64,000 bases of DNA from Parapristionchus giblindavisi. Taxonomy: Eukaryota > Nematoda > Chromadorea > Rhabditida > Diplogasteridae. This document shows, in pieces, positions 11,401-19,900 of the stretch (the stretch's first letter is position 1; each line of letters opens with the position of its first letter). The stretch lies in the NCBI GenBank assembly GCA_943737045.1, contig CALSFV010000049.1, forward strand, positions 1 through 64,000. Direction: 5' to 3'. The position numbers and the translations under genes are program-made. Below the pieces are notes generated by a model that saw only the letters and a program-made list of their open reading frames with translations, was not told the origin of the DNA and did no database searches.

Positions 11401-12607
11401 GCGAATGTCCGGACCATGCTCGAGTCTTACCGAGCCGGTCTCTTAACAACACTCGAGAACGCGTAGTCATGTACTATTATGGAATGATGAAAGAACGCGT
11501 TAAAGAAGAGAGTGGTATGCAGGGGCAGGGGTTCGAACCGTCGATCTTACATGTGACAGTCAGCGCATTCGCCACTCAGACATGAATGCGTCTGATATAT
11601 TACTAGTTATCTTATTTAATCAAAAAATTTATATTTAAAGTGCAGTCATACTTATTCTTGTACATCTAGTACTAATATTAATTTAATTATATGTATTCAC
11701 TATATTGTACCGGATGTGAATTTTGACCAACCTTCTCAACACCATTCAGATCGTATTCATCAAAGATGACGGATTCAGTGAATTCGACGACTGCATCTGC
11801 AAAGAACCAAAAGATAACATTAGAGGGTCCGATACCTTTGTCAACGGTCTCTTCAACTCTCTACGCTCTCTCGTTCTTAGAGAACAGAGAAATAGTGTGC
11901 GCAGTGAAGAGACCATTGAGTGAGGTCACTCTCCCTTTAAAATCGTACACCTTGCCTTAGGGCTTTCGCTTTTTATACTTTCCTTGAGTACGTGGCCGTG
12001 ATTACAGTTTTTAGTGACCATAGCTTGTGATTCTTCGGAAACGTTTCGTAAGAGGCTGTCTAATGTATTAATAAAATGTTTTTTTAATTAAAAAAATACT
12101 GATATTATATATACATAAGTTATTAATTAATATTGATAGAGCTACGAGAGATTGCATGAAAGGTGAGTATTCCCTACTTTTTTTGCATTTTATTTGTAAA
12201 CTTCGTAATTTTCAAACAGAAAAATATTGTTATGTCCTGTTCATCACTGATTGTGAGCTTGAAATACGCGAAGAAAAAAAAACAAATTAATTTATGATCA
12301 TGTTTGAACTCTTTGCAGATGTTCGTGTATTTACTCTGGTGTTGTCAAACTAGTAGTTTCCTTACGTGACGTCACAGACTAGTAGTTTACTGCTAGTTTA
12401 CTACAAGTGAAAGAACATTTGACGAAATGCATTACCGTATTATGCACCACTTCTAGTAAACTTACGTTTAACTAGCCGTAGACTTGCAAGTCTACGGCTA
12501 GTGGGAAATATAAGTAAACTACTAGTTTGAAAATACCAGAGTAGATTCGTAAAGTTAAACGTACTTGCAATGGGAAATAAGAGAAAAAGTATGAAGGCAG
12601 ATTGCAT
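2422..12607 (-). CDS. Paralog copy A: secreted, C-terminally anchored glycoprotein-like protein (384 aa)
   Basis: Fifteen exons by splice signals and alignment to B-D: 12565-12607, 11732-11796, 6932-7044, 6577-6649, 5654-5741, 5313-5377, 4919-4981, 4328-4413, 4108-4205, 3717-3799, 3615-3670, 3393-3482, 2937-2991, 2515-2641, 2422-2471. They total 1155 nt in one frame. Exon 1 is a 43-nt signal peptide starting MQSAFILFLLFPIA. The ectodomain has IPKCSSGCDIWASV (exon 3), IYIRNKNPTN and GGPIIIYV (exon 5), ARLVGFDN (exon 8), FKLNINGPIVSL (exon 9), YLSSPGFVGCY (exon 10) and NFTMETEVNAD (exon 12). A Thr-rich stalk (exon 14) precedes a hydrophobic tail (exon 15), suggesting a GPI signal or membrane anchor. 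Intron 2 (4.7 kb) holds nested foldbacks and a LINE sits directly upstream of the ATG. Length and layout are compatible with nematode CUB-like or 'transmembrane glycoprotein' families, but this is not confirmed. The gene looks intact; expression is uncertain because of the LINE. Confidence 0.82.
3053..3130. mobile_element. MITE family 'CTCCGCTCTGG', partial copy
   Basis: Half-palindromic repeat, TAAGCTAATCTGAAACTCT followed by CCGCTCTGGC and a GA-rich centre. Related copies occur at 3290-3367, 5183-5282, 6712-6800, 14545-14630, 20502-20612, 34630-34738, 40020-40068 and 44782-44882. Confidence 0.6.
3247..3415. repeat. Direct duplication flanking a MITE in copy A intron 12
   Basis: AGGAAGTTTCACTAACGTTT occurs at about 3248 and again at about 3378, about 130 bp apart, with a 'CTCCGCTCTGG'-family MITE fragment (3290-3367) between. 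The second copy carries the true splice donor of exon 12 (end 3393), so the first is a duplicated donor region. Confidence 0.65.
3810..3922. mobile_element. TTAA-MITE family ('GGTCTCTTCAA'), in copy A intron 9
   Basis: A palindromic element of about 110-125 bp: GTAACCTCTCTCAATGG at one end and its complement at the other, with GAGAACAGAGAAATAG-type sequence or its complement in the middle. This is one of about eleven copies in the window. Confidence 0.65.
4698..4824. mobile_element. TTAA-MITE family, in copy A intron 7
   Basis: Inverted ends AAAGGGAGCGTTA and TTACGCTTCCTTTAA. The middle contains a (GA)n run at about 4760-4781 that appears to have expanded within the element. Confidence 0.7.
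5021..5140. mobile_element. TTAA-MITE family, in copy A intron 6
   Basis: Starts TTAAAGAGAACGTAACC and ends GGTAACGCTCCTTTAA, with the family centre CGTTGTTAGAGAACAG. It is bounded by TTAA on both sides. Confidence 0.75.
5183..5282. mobile_element. MITE family 'CTCCGCTCTGG', full palindromic copy
   Basis: Terminal inverted repeats CATCCCAAACTAATTTC and TTTTAGCTCGGGATG, with CTCTGCTCTGGC and its complement inside. It lies in copy A intron 6. Confidence 0.7.
5519..5643. mobile_element. TTAA-MITE family, diverged copy in copy A intron 5
   Basis: AAAGGGAGCGTAACC at one end and GGTGACGCTCCCT at the other; the inner half is rearranged (CCTTTGCCTTTG). It abuts the donor of exon 5. Confidence 0.65.
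5945..6023. mobile_element. Near-perfect hairpin MITE
   Basis: Arms of about 36-38 bp read TATAATATATTATATATTAC then CAGCCGTGAG, returning as the complement after only a few loop bases. It lies in copy A intron 4 and is probably a small palindromic transposon derivative. Confidence 0.7.
6255..6480 (-). mobile_element. MITE, 'GCGGCGCATCTC' family, member 2
   Basis: Inverted relative to 600-823: CAAACCTGTCTGAGATGCGC, CAAACCGCACACCAAA and TTTGCCCCGCTATTG match the complement of that element. It lies in copy A intron 4 and the outer boundaries are approximate. Confidence 0.6.
7220..11446. mobile_element. Large foldback element in copy A intron 2 (outer)
   Basis: Ends TTAAGAGACCGGCTCGG and CCGAGCCGGTCTCTTAA, flanked by TTAA. 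The arms are inverted copies of each other: the 7480-7707 minus-strand segment matches 10968-11195 on the plus strand. Removing the nested element at 7996-10001 gives arms of about 1.1 kb each meeting near 10340. The short frames inside are palindrome by-products and no transposase is recognisable. The TTAA target resembles piggyBac-type elements, but family assignment is inference. Confidence 0.85.
7996..10001. mobile_element. Foldback element nested in the outer foldback
   Basis: Bounded by TTAA on both sides (TTAAGAGAGATGG at the left, GCCTCTTAA at the right). It is a 2.0-kb palindrome with arms meeting near 9000, containing TGACCCCGGGGTCA at about 8611, 8905 and 9361. It is closely related to 54878-56909. 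The opposite arm of the outer element, near 10675, has the uninterrupted site with a single TTAA, showing insertion with TTAA duplication. Confidence 0.87.
11525..11583 (-). repeat. tRNA-derived SINE-like fragment
   Basis: The reverse strand reads GTCTGAGTGGCGAATGCGC (A-box-like) and later GGTTCGAACCCC (B-box-like) at tRNA spacing, but without a complementary acceptor stem. Best read as a tRNA-derived SINE head or tRNA pseudogene. Confidence 0.5.
11822..11942. mobile_element. TTAA-MITE family, copy A intron 1
   Basis: Family centre GAGAACAGAGAAATAGTG and GAAGAGACCATTGAGTGAGG, ending CTCCCTTTAA. It lies just upstream of exon 2. Confidence 0.7.
12332..12543. mobile_element. MITE with CTAGTAGTTT inverted ends
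   Basis: Ends TACTCTGGTGTTG and its counterpart AATACCAGAGTA, with AAACTAGTAGTTT just inside each. It contains an internal palindrome TAGCCGTAGACTTG with its complement (12474-12501) and a TGACGTCA core. It lies in copy A intron 1. Confidence 0.7.
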
Positions 12608-12610
12608 ATA

Positions 12611-14480
12611 TATATATATTTATTCACCACAAGGTAAACGTGTATAAAACAATAAATATTAAACAAATGAATGAAGTACAATTTCTAGAAGGGGAATGAA
12701 CATTGAATAAGAGTAAAATAATGATAACGGAGTCGTGGCCAAACTGATCAGTCATTGGTTTTTAAAAGTTGATTCTGTTCTCTGGTCGGCTAAGTAACCG
12801 AGCCGCTCGCAAGAAGAAACTGTTATGCCTGTATTGGAAACGAGACCCGCAATTGGAGAAGTTTAATCCATTTCTAGTAACGTAGGTTTTGAAATAGTGG
12901 TTTTTATTATTTGAAATCCTAGTTTTCCCTCTAAGTAGTTTGATGGACATTTTAATGTCAATGTTTAGCCTGCGCTGCTCGAGAGTGTCTAGACCGAGTT
13001 TTGTATTGCGTGCACTACTATTCGGCATGAATTGCCACGTATATTTGTGGCAACGTGCAAACAGCCTTCTTGTGAAATAATTCTGTACTTTTTCTAACAT
13101 TTTAATGTCTTTTTTCTGGTAGGGATTGAATACAGTGCAAGCGCTCTCTAAAATAGGCCTAATATAAATTGAATATGCTTTTAGTAGAATTATCGGGTTA
13201 TTTGTTCTTAGAGCTCGCATAATTATATGACAGGCTGATTTAGCTTTGATTGATACTGCTCTACAATGGTCTGAGAAAGTCAGGCTTCTTTGAATTATGA
13301 ATCCTAGATCTTTGACAACTTTTTTTTTGATTCAGATTATTGCCTTCAATAGTATATACTCTAGAAGGATTCGCTCTACCTAGGTGTAGGGAGTTACATT
13401 TATGGGATGCTAGAGGCAATTGCCAGTCGTTTGACCATTTAACAATAGTGTCGACTGCAACTTGTAGGGGGTGGGGAGGTTCACCCGTTCTAAATGATCT
13501 GTATATCTTTATGTCATCAGCATATAGGCGAGCCAGTACTCCATCTTTTTGCACCAGTATGGGTAGTTCAGATGTGAAAATGAGAAAGAGCAAGGGCCCA
13601 AGTACTGAGCCCTGTGGCACTCCACTAGTTACAGGGTGACAGTCAGAGAGTTTATCTTTTACTCTAACTTGAAAAGTTCTGTTGTTGAGATATTCAGCAA
13701 TCCAACGTAAGGTTTTAGAGGATAAACCAATCGTGTTGATTTTAGCTAGAAGTTTGGGGTGGGATACTCTATCAAATGCCTTAGCAAAGTCAAAATAAAT
13801 AACGTCAACTGGCTGTCCATTACTAAGTGAGGCAGACCAATGTTCAAGTACTTCCAACATTTGAAGTTCACGTGATCTATGCTTTCTAAAGCCGTACTGT
13901 TCATCAGGGAATATTTCCAAAGTTTCACAATGTGATATTATAGACTTACTTAAAATGCGTTCAAAGACTCTACAGAAAAATGATGTAATAGAGATTGGTC
14001 TATAGTTAAGAGGATCTGAGAAAGGAGGGGATTTCTTCACAGGAGTAACAATGGAGTGTTTCCACTGTCTAGGTATGATTCCTGTTTCAAATGAAGTTCT
14101 AAAGATAATCTCTAATGGTTCTGCTATAGGGATGGATATCCTTTTAATGAAATTGAGGTTTATATTTTCTGGAGTTTTACATGAGGACTTTTTCCATCTA
14201 TTTATAAGTTCACATATTTCGTGTCTTAGAAATAGTGGCTCTTCAAAATTGCCTATGTTTGGAATTGGTTTAGGGGTTGGGATGATACCGTTGTCAGTAG
14301 TAAAAACACCGACAAACGTATTTGCGAGAAGATTGGCCTTTTCTACGTCACTGAGAATAGTTGTTCCGTTGCCATCTCTCAATCCATCAATACCCTTTTG
14401 AGCATAGTGGAAGGAATACAGACGACTGACACAAAACTCTACGCTTATCTCTCCGTTATGCATTTGTTCTTTTGAACTTC
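12611..14480 (-). mobile_element. 5'-truncated CR1/Jockey-like non-LTR retrotransposon inserted at copy A's start codon
   Basis: The minus-strand frame at 13261-14480 encodes reverse transcriptase: NYRPISITS, YFDFAKAFDRV, SGVPQGSVLGPLLF and YADDIKIY are all present. A frameshift at the T-run around 13320-13329 separates it from the C-terminal part (12762-13220, YIRPILESACTVFNP). The AT-rich 3' tail ends within three bases of the copy A ATG (12607). GCATATA occurs at 12604-12610 and 14481-14487 and may be the target-site duplication. The endonuclease part is missing and the copy is dead because of the frameshift. Confidence 0.85.
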
Positions 14481-14487
14481 GCATATA

Positions 14488-14526
14488 AGCTCTCTTTAGT
14501 CGCAGATCAATGATCTTATGAGTCAT
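14488..14526 (-). promoter_or_regulatory. Displaced promoter block of copy A (bZIP-like site)
   Basis: CTTTAGTCGC then GATC and TGACTCATAAG (14515-14525) match the block upstream of copy D (57118-57149). It now lies 1.9 kb from the copy A ATG because of the LINE. TGACTCA is a classical AP-1-type bZIP site; use in vivo is inference. Confidence 0.55.
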
Positions 14527-14544
14527 TGCCTTTTAAAGGCACAG

Positions 14545-14630
14545 CTAATTCGATACTCTCCGCTCTGGTAATGTTCTCTCGCTTTCTCAGTCAACGAGAG
14601 AGCGTTGGCAGAGCGTAGACACGCTGTTTA
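14545..14630. mobile_element. MITE family 'CTCCGCTCTGG'
   Basis: CTAATTCGATACTCTCCGC and GAGAGCGTTGGCAGAGCG are the two inverted halves. It lies directly beside the next MITE. Confidence 0.6.
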
Positions 14631-14633
14631 CCT

Positions 14634-14746
14634 TTAAAGGTTTTGCTCCACAGTGCTCTCTTCATTTCACACACTATTTCGTTGTTCTCTGCCGATGAGA
14701 GAGCAGAACATACTGATGAGACCATGAACAAAGCCTCTTTCTTTAA
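14634..14746. mobile_element. TTAA-MITE family, diverged
   Basis: TTAA-bounded. It contains ACACTATTTCGTTGTTCTCT, the complement of the family centre, and GATGAGACCATG. Confidence 0.55.
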
Positions 14747-15002
14747 CGGTGCATACAGGCTTCAATAAAACATGAGTCACTATGTAAATAGAGAAGGGGC
14801 ATTGCATGGATATTGTATCTTTGGTAAATGTGTGCAGTTTGAACACGTTGATGGAGATAAAATAAAATTGTGACTTTTTCGTAGAAATGCGTGTATGTTA
14901 TCAATCTTTGTATGACCTTTTGCTCACATGCATTTCCGAAATAATAGAGATATTTGTAGTTGTTAATTCTCGTTATCAGTGTCCAATCCCTCGAAGATGA
15001 AC

Positions 15003-15757
15003 TAATAATAATAATAATTTATCTACGCCCGAGGCGCAACAGCAATTGAATGAACAATAGGTGGTAAAATATGATAAAATATGATTGACGACTCCGGATT
15101 CAATGAGAAAGTGATACTTCGACGATATTGGGGTGGACATCCAATCGACGTTTAAATAATCGAATATTGGGGGCTGTTCGGATAATAACTGGTAATTGGG
15201 AGTATAATCGGGCTGTTCTGAGTGGGAAAGAATGAAAACGAGGGGTACTGGTGGTGTGTTCAATATGGATTCCAAAAGATGATACTCGGTCACGGACTGG
15301 TTTGTATATATAGAAAGATGAGGGGGAAATAATAGTGGTATTGTTCATAATCATATGAGCTAAACAAAGATCACCTATGACTCTCCTCTCAGTTAACGCG
15401 CGCATGCCAAGAATTTTCAGACGATCAATGTAAGAAGGGAGAGAAAGAGGATAGGAGGGGGAGGGAAAACATCGATAGAAAACAATACGAGTAAATGTTC
15501 GTTGAACTTTTTCTAGTGTATCAATGTCTGAGGAGTAATGTGGATTCCATATAGGAGAAGCATAATCAAGAAGAGGGAGAACATAAGCCTTGTAACTACG
15601 AATGAGAATGGATGGACAGTTAATAGGAAGGGCTTTAAGAAGTAGGAACATTTTGGAAGTTGCTTTAATTGCCATGGTCTTAACAGTTGAAGCACTCTTG
15701 GGGTCAGAGCGGATTTGTACTCCTAAGTCACGAACATTATTCTCAAGGGAAAAACAC
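15003..15757 (-). mobile_element. 5'-truncated CR1-like LINE, C-terminal fragment
   Basis: The minus strand encodes the C-terminal region of a non-LTR polymerase: VRDLGVQIRSDPKSASTVKT, then SYKAYVLPLLDYASPIWNP and LEKVQRTFTR, and finally PLRTARLYSQLP. The 3' end runs into an ATT trinucleotide tail at 15003-15018. The catalytic RT core is missing. It lies between copy A and catalase. Confidence 0.8.
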
Positions 15758-15771
15758 GACCCAAAGTGGTG

Positions 15772-15833
15772 GTGGAACCCGTGAGCTACGGCCTTTGAGC
15801 GCGCCGTAGACCACTAGACCATCAATAGACATA
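15772..15833 (-). repeat. tRNA-derived SINE-like fragment
   Basis: The reverse strand reads GATGGTCTAGTGGTCTACGG and ACGGGTTCCACCAC, tRNA A- and B-box-like with degenerate B box. It directly follows the LINE fragment. No complete cloverleaf was seen. Confidence 0.5.
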
Positions 15834-15982
15834 CTAGAGGGAACAGCATCACCATATAAATTAGGCTCAGAAAAAAGAGCGAAGAACTTCAACGGTATAA
15901 AAGTACTTGCATGAGTGAGCAAATCTACTATAGATCCTTCGGTATATAGCATAATGTGCCAAGGTTCTAGTGTATTGCAGAC

Positions 15983-16354
15983 TAGAGTTGGCTATTCGGG
16001 ATGAGGGGTGCGGGCCCGCATAGATGCCTCGCCCCTTTCTCGCCGCCTCCGCCGCCCGATCAAACCCGTCGCGTGTACCCCGCGCACATATATATTATAG
16101 AAGTACGTTGCGAACTATTTAGCGCCCGCATGCCATTGCGGGCCCTCAATCGCTCCCCCTCGAATCCCTCTGAGGATGCAATGATTTTACGAGCCATTGC
16201 GGGCCCGCAACCCCACAGCGTTCTCATGACTTTCAAAGCAAGAACGACCGCTCAACATACAAACTCTCTCGAATACAATGGTCTCTCCTATGTCTTGCTT
16301 TGGAAGAAAAATGGCTTAGACCAGAATACTGTGACCCACGAATAGCCAACTCCA
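15983..16354. mobile_element. MITE with GCGGGCCCGC palindromes, member 1
   Basis: Terminal inverted repeats TAGAGTTGGCTATTCGGG and CACGAATAGCCAACTCCA. Inside are GTGCGGGCCCGCA near 16009, GCGGGCCCTC near 16138 and TTGCGGGCCCGCAA near 16198. It shares ends and internal palindromes with 42743-43072 and 45173-45315. GC content is far above the surroundings. Confidence 0.8.
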
Positions 16355-16953
16355 GTACAGACCGCACAATCAATTGGTTGATCGGAAAGGAAGTGCAATT
16401 ACCCTGAGAAAGATCAGCAGATGAACAATATTCTGAACTACATTCTCCATTTTCCACTTGATGCATTCTCGCTGTCCGTACCATAACGTCTAGTGAGCGA
16501 CAGAGGTTCCATAGAATGATCAGGAATCCTGAACTAATGCTTCCATGAAATTCATTTTTTAATATGTTTCACGAAGTATGGGTAAATCATTAAACGAGAA
16601 GACCGGTGGTTTGGAATCTTTTTACTAAATAATTATTGGCAATCGTACTTTTTACCTAACCAAATAAATTCAATGCGTAATTCAACCAATAATGTATACA
16701 ATAATTTATCGGTCGAAGATACAGTATGAAACACGTTGAATGAGAGAACCGACCTCCCTCGCAATGCGAAAACACTAGACCTTACAATTAGTGAAAGTGC
16801 TTGGTCGCCCATCTCATGAAATGTGTTACATATACAACGGAGTAATTATGCTAACAAGCTGCTAAGGTAGTGTGATCGTAGAGTATACGGTAGATATGTG
16901 TTAAATCAATGGATAATGTAGTGATGATATGTTTCATTGATCGATGATAAAAT
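16355..16953. other. Intergenic / 3' flank of catalase
   Basis: AT-rich with no recognised exon or repeat. It would contain the catalase 3' UTR. Confidence 0.5.
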
Positions 16954-19900
16954 TTACATGTGAGCATTTCCACCCTGTAATAATTCATTTGTATAAAAAT
17001 AAAGGAAAAATCACGAAAACAAAGAAATAATTTATTTTTAAATTCACCTTGCTAGATCTATACTTCTCGATAGCGCGATGTGTCTTGTCTGCGAAATCGG
17101 GATGAACCTAGAACATATTCAGATTTTTTTAAAAGAAACAATAGCATCTGCATTAGTCTATATGAGTAAAATTTAAAAACAATCAAGGCTCTATTAAATA
17201 CCTGCTTGAAATTGTTGATGGCTCTTTCGATGATGAACTCCTTGCAGTCCTTGAGGGTGCTGACAATGTTCTCCACGAGACGATTACGATGAGCCTCGTC
17301 AAGGGTCTACAACGGAATATGGTTGGGTTTCGATGCATCTTTAGCTAGGGTATTTCTAGGTTAATGGGTTTACATAGGTCTATGGGTATATCTAGACAAC
17401 AGTGATCTAGGGAAGATATATATTTTTTTATTTGTGAGAATAAAATCAGTTTGCGTTGGTCCTCTCGCGTGTGAGTAGAGTACCTTGAGCCAGAAGTCGC
17501 GAGGTTGATCAAAGTTGTTTTCATCAGCCGAATTGAAGCGATCAACGTCTCCAGTCACCTTCCACGTTGTTTCCTAAACAGAACGACATGGTATCCTAAA
17601 TCAGTTATTATCGATAACATACCCTTGCCGAAGCGACCTCTCGTGGCCCGTGAAAACTGTTCGGATGGTAGTTGGGAGCTCCTCCTAACATCGATTCACG
17701 TTAGTTCAAAATGCGAAAGAGATGGGAATAGCGGGGCAAAAGAAATGCTGTGGAGACTTTTCCCAAACGTTTGGTGTGCGGCTTGGTGGATTTTCACAAT
17801 CTCATTATAATGAGACGATAGTTCATTATTCTGAGCGGCGCATCTCACAATCAGACAGGTTTGGTCGCGCGGCGGAGAGAGCGATAGAGTGAATCATTGG
17901 ATGCGATTTCACACACACACCCTCTCTAATGCACCCCGCCAAACCCGCCTGGCATCCGCCGTGCACTCTTTATATCTCATCTTTTTCCAACTCTTCTTCC
18001 AGAGTTGGAAAATTTGTTGTCCGGCTATAACAGAGGCTGAACTAACGTGGATTATTTTACTATTTTTGATCAAACTAAATCAAACCCAACCAATCAATCG
18101 ATATTATCGTACCCTGCGAATAGATGCAAGCAGCTCCGTCTCTTTGGGTATTATGGGGTCTTGAACGGAATGGACAATTGATGGGCAACTGAGTGTAGTT
18201 CGGTCCTAGACGATGGAAGTGCGTGTCGGAGTAGGAGAACAGACGACCCTGAACATACGGCAGTCTTTGGATAGGGTATTATAGAATTACAAAAGTTTTT
18301 CATACACCAGGTAAATGCCGAACTTAGTAAACTTCTCCATCGTTGAGAAAAACGCACTCTAAAATTTTTGCCAATTTTCAGGAGGTTTTTCCGAACGTTT
18401 TTTTTAAATGCATATAATTTTATTTTTGCTGGAGGCCAATGAAATTACGAGAAATAAAATTCGATAAAATAAGCGAAAATGCTATTTTGCGCGAATAAGT
18501 GGGCGGAGTCAGAGTACTGCGCGGCAAAGAGGGAAATTTGTATTGTCCGGACAGTTTTAATTGTATAATACAAAGTTAGCAAAGTTTGCAATCGAGTGCT
18601 ACCGTACCTGGAGCAATTTATCGGGCGAGAACTCGATGCCGGGAACAACGTGCGCTGGGCTGAAAGCGGACTGCTCGACCTGAAGAGCAATCGATATTCC
18701 ATTGCATACCCTATGTCGGATGTAGTCAGTTATCGATATCTAGTCGTTTTTGTCTTGAAAACGAATATCTCGGGGAAGGAGGAGACCGGACTGCCGAGGG
18801 GAACGAAGAACCGTATGACTCGACCTCGACCCATTAGAAGCAACAAAACAGAGGCTTATCCGAGATTCATTTTGACCACCCTAGTTGTTATGTGCGGCTA
18901 CCGTACGTCTTCAAAGTAGTTCTGAGGATTGCGATTGAGCACCATCTTGCCCACCGGAATGAGAGGAAATTCTCCGTGGGGCCAGACCTGAAATGAGAAT
19001 AGTTGATCTTTGATCTTTGATCACTTGAGCTTGCCTTGGTAATATCGAACGGGTTGTACTTCCACTTCTCAGCCTGATCGAAGGTCATCACTTGAATGAA
19101 TAAATTCCATTGAGGATAGTCACCACGATCGATGGCATCGTAGAGATCGCTGTATTATGTGGTGTTCAAAAGTTCGGAAAAGAAAAGAAAAGAAGCGAGA
19201 GAGTGTGTAAAATGAGGAGAGTATTACCCTTTTTTAAACTTTTCTCTTCGCCATTTTTGAACAAAGCATTAGAAGACACAATACTAATGAAAATTGCTAT
19301 GGTTGAGGACGACATACCATGTTGTCCTCAACCATAGCAATTTTCATTAGTCTGGCATTTTGTAGCAGTTTTTCAATGGTATTTTACCTGTTTTCAAACA
19401 CAATTTCTTTTTTGCCTTCCCATTTTCTTCATCTTACTAATCACTAGGAGCTTGTGGAAACCAAAGAAAATAAGAATGGGCTGAGCAAAGATGTAGTAAA
19501 ACGAGAAACGGCAACTTTCAAGGTTATATGTAGAACTGGCACTAGTGCAGTTCAAAAGTCTACTATAAAAGACCCTTCCCGTCGTGCTTTTTAGACTCTT
19601 CCGAGGTTCTGAATTGGTACACAATTCCTTACCGAATAGCGTAATCAGGATCGGCACCCTGCAGACGACCAGCCTCGGCTGCTGAGAGACACTTGATACC
19701 CTGATTCGTCTGAATATTTAAAGTTAGGGGCGGAGCTGGGACATTTGCCCAACTTTGAAATGGAACTTGACATAGACAGCTTTTCCTTGGGCGTTGACCA
19801 TCTTGAATGTGTGGCTACCGTAGCCGTTCATATGCCTGGATATCGATTACTTCGAAAGTCCATTTTATCTTTTTTTTTAATTTTCGTTTTATCATCAAGC

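Noticed and set aside
13340..14401. Plus-strand ORFs opposite the LINE
   Set aside because: Antisense shadows of the reverse-transcriptase frame.
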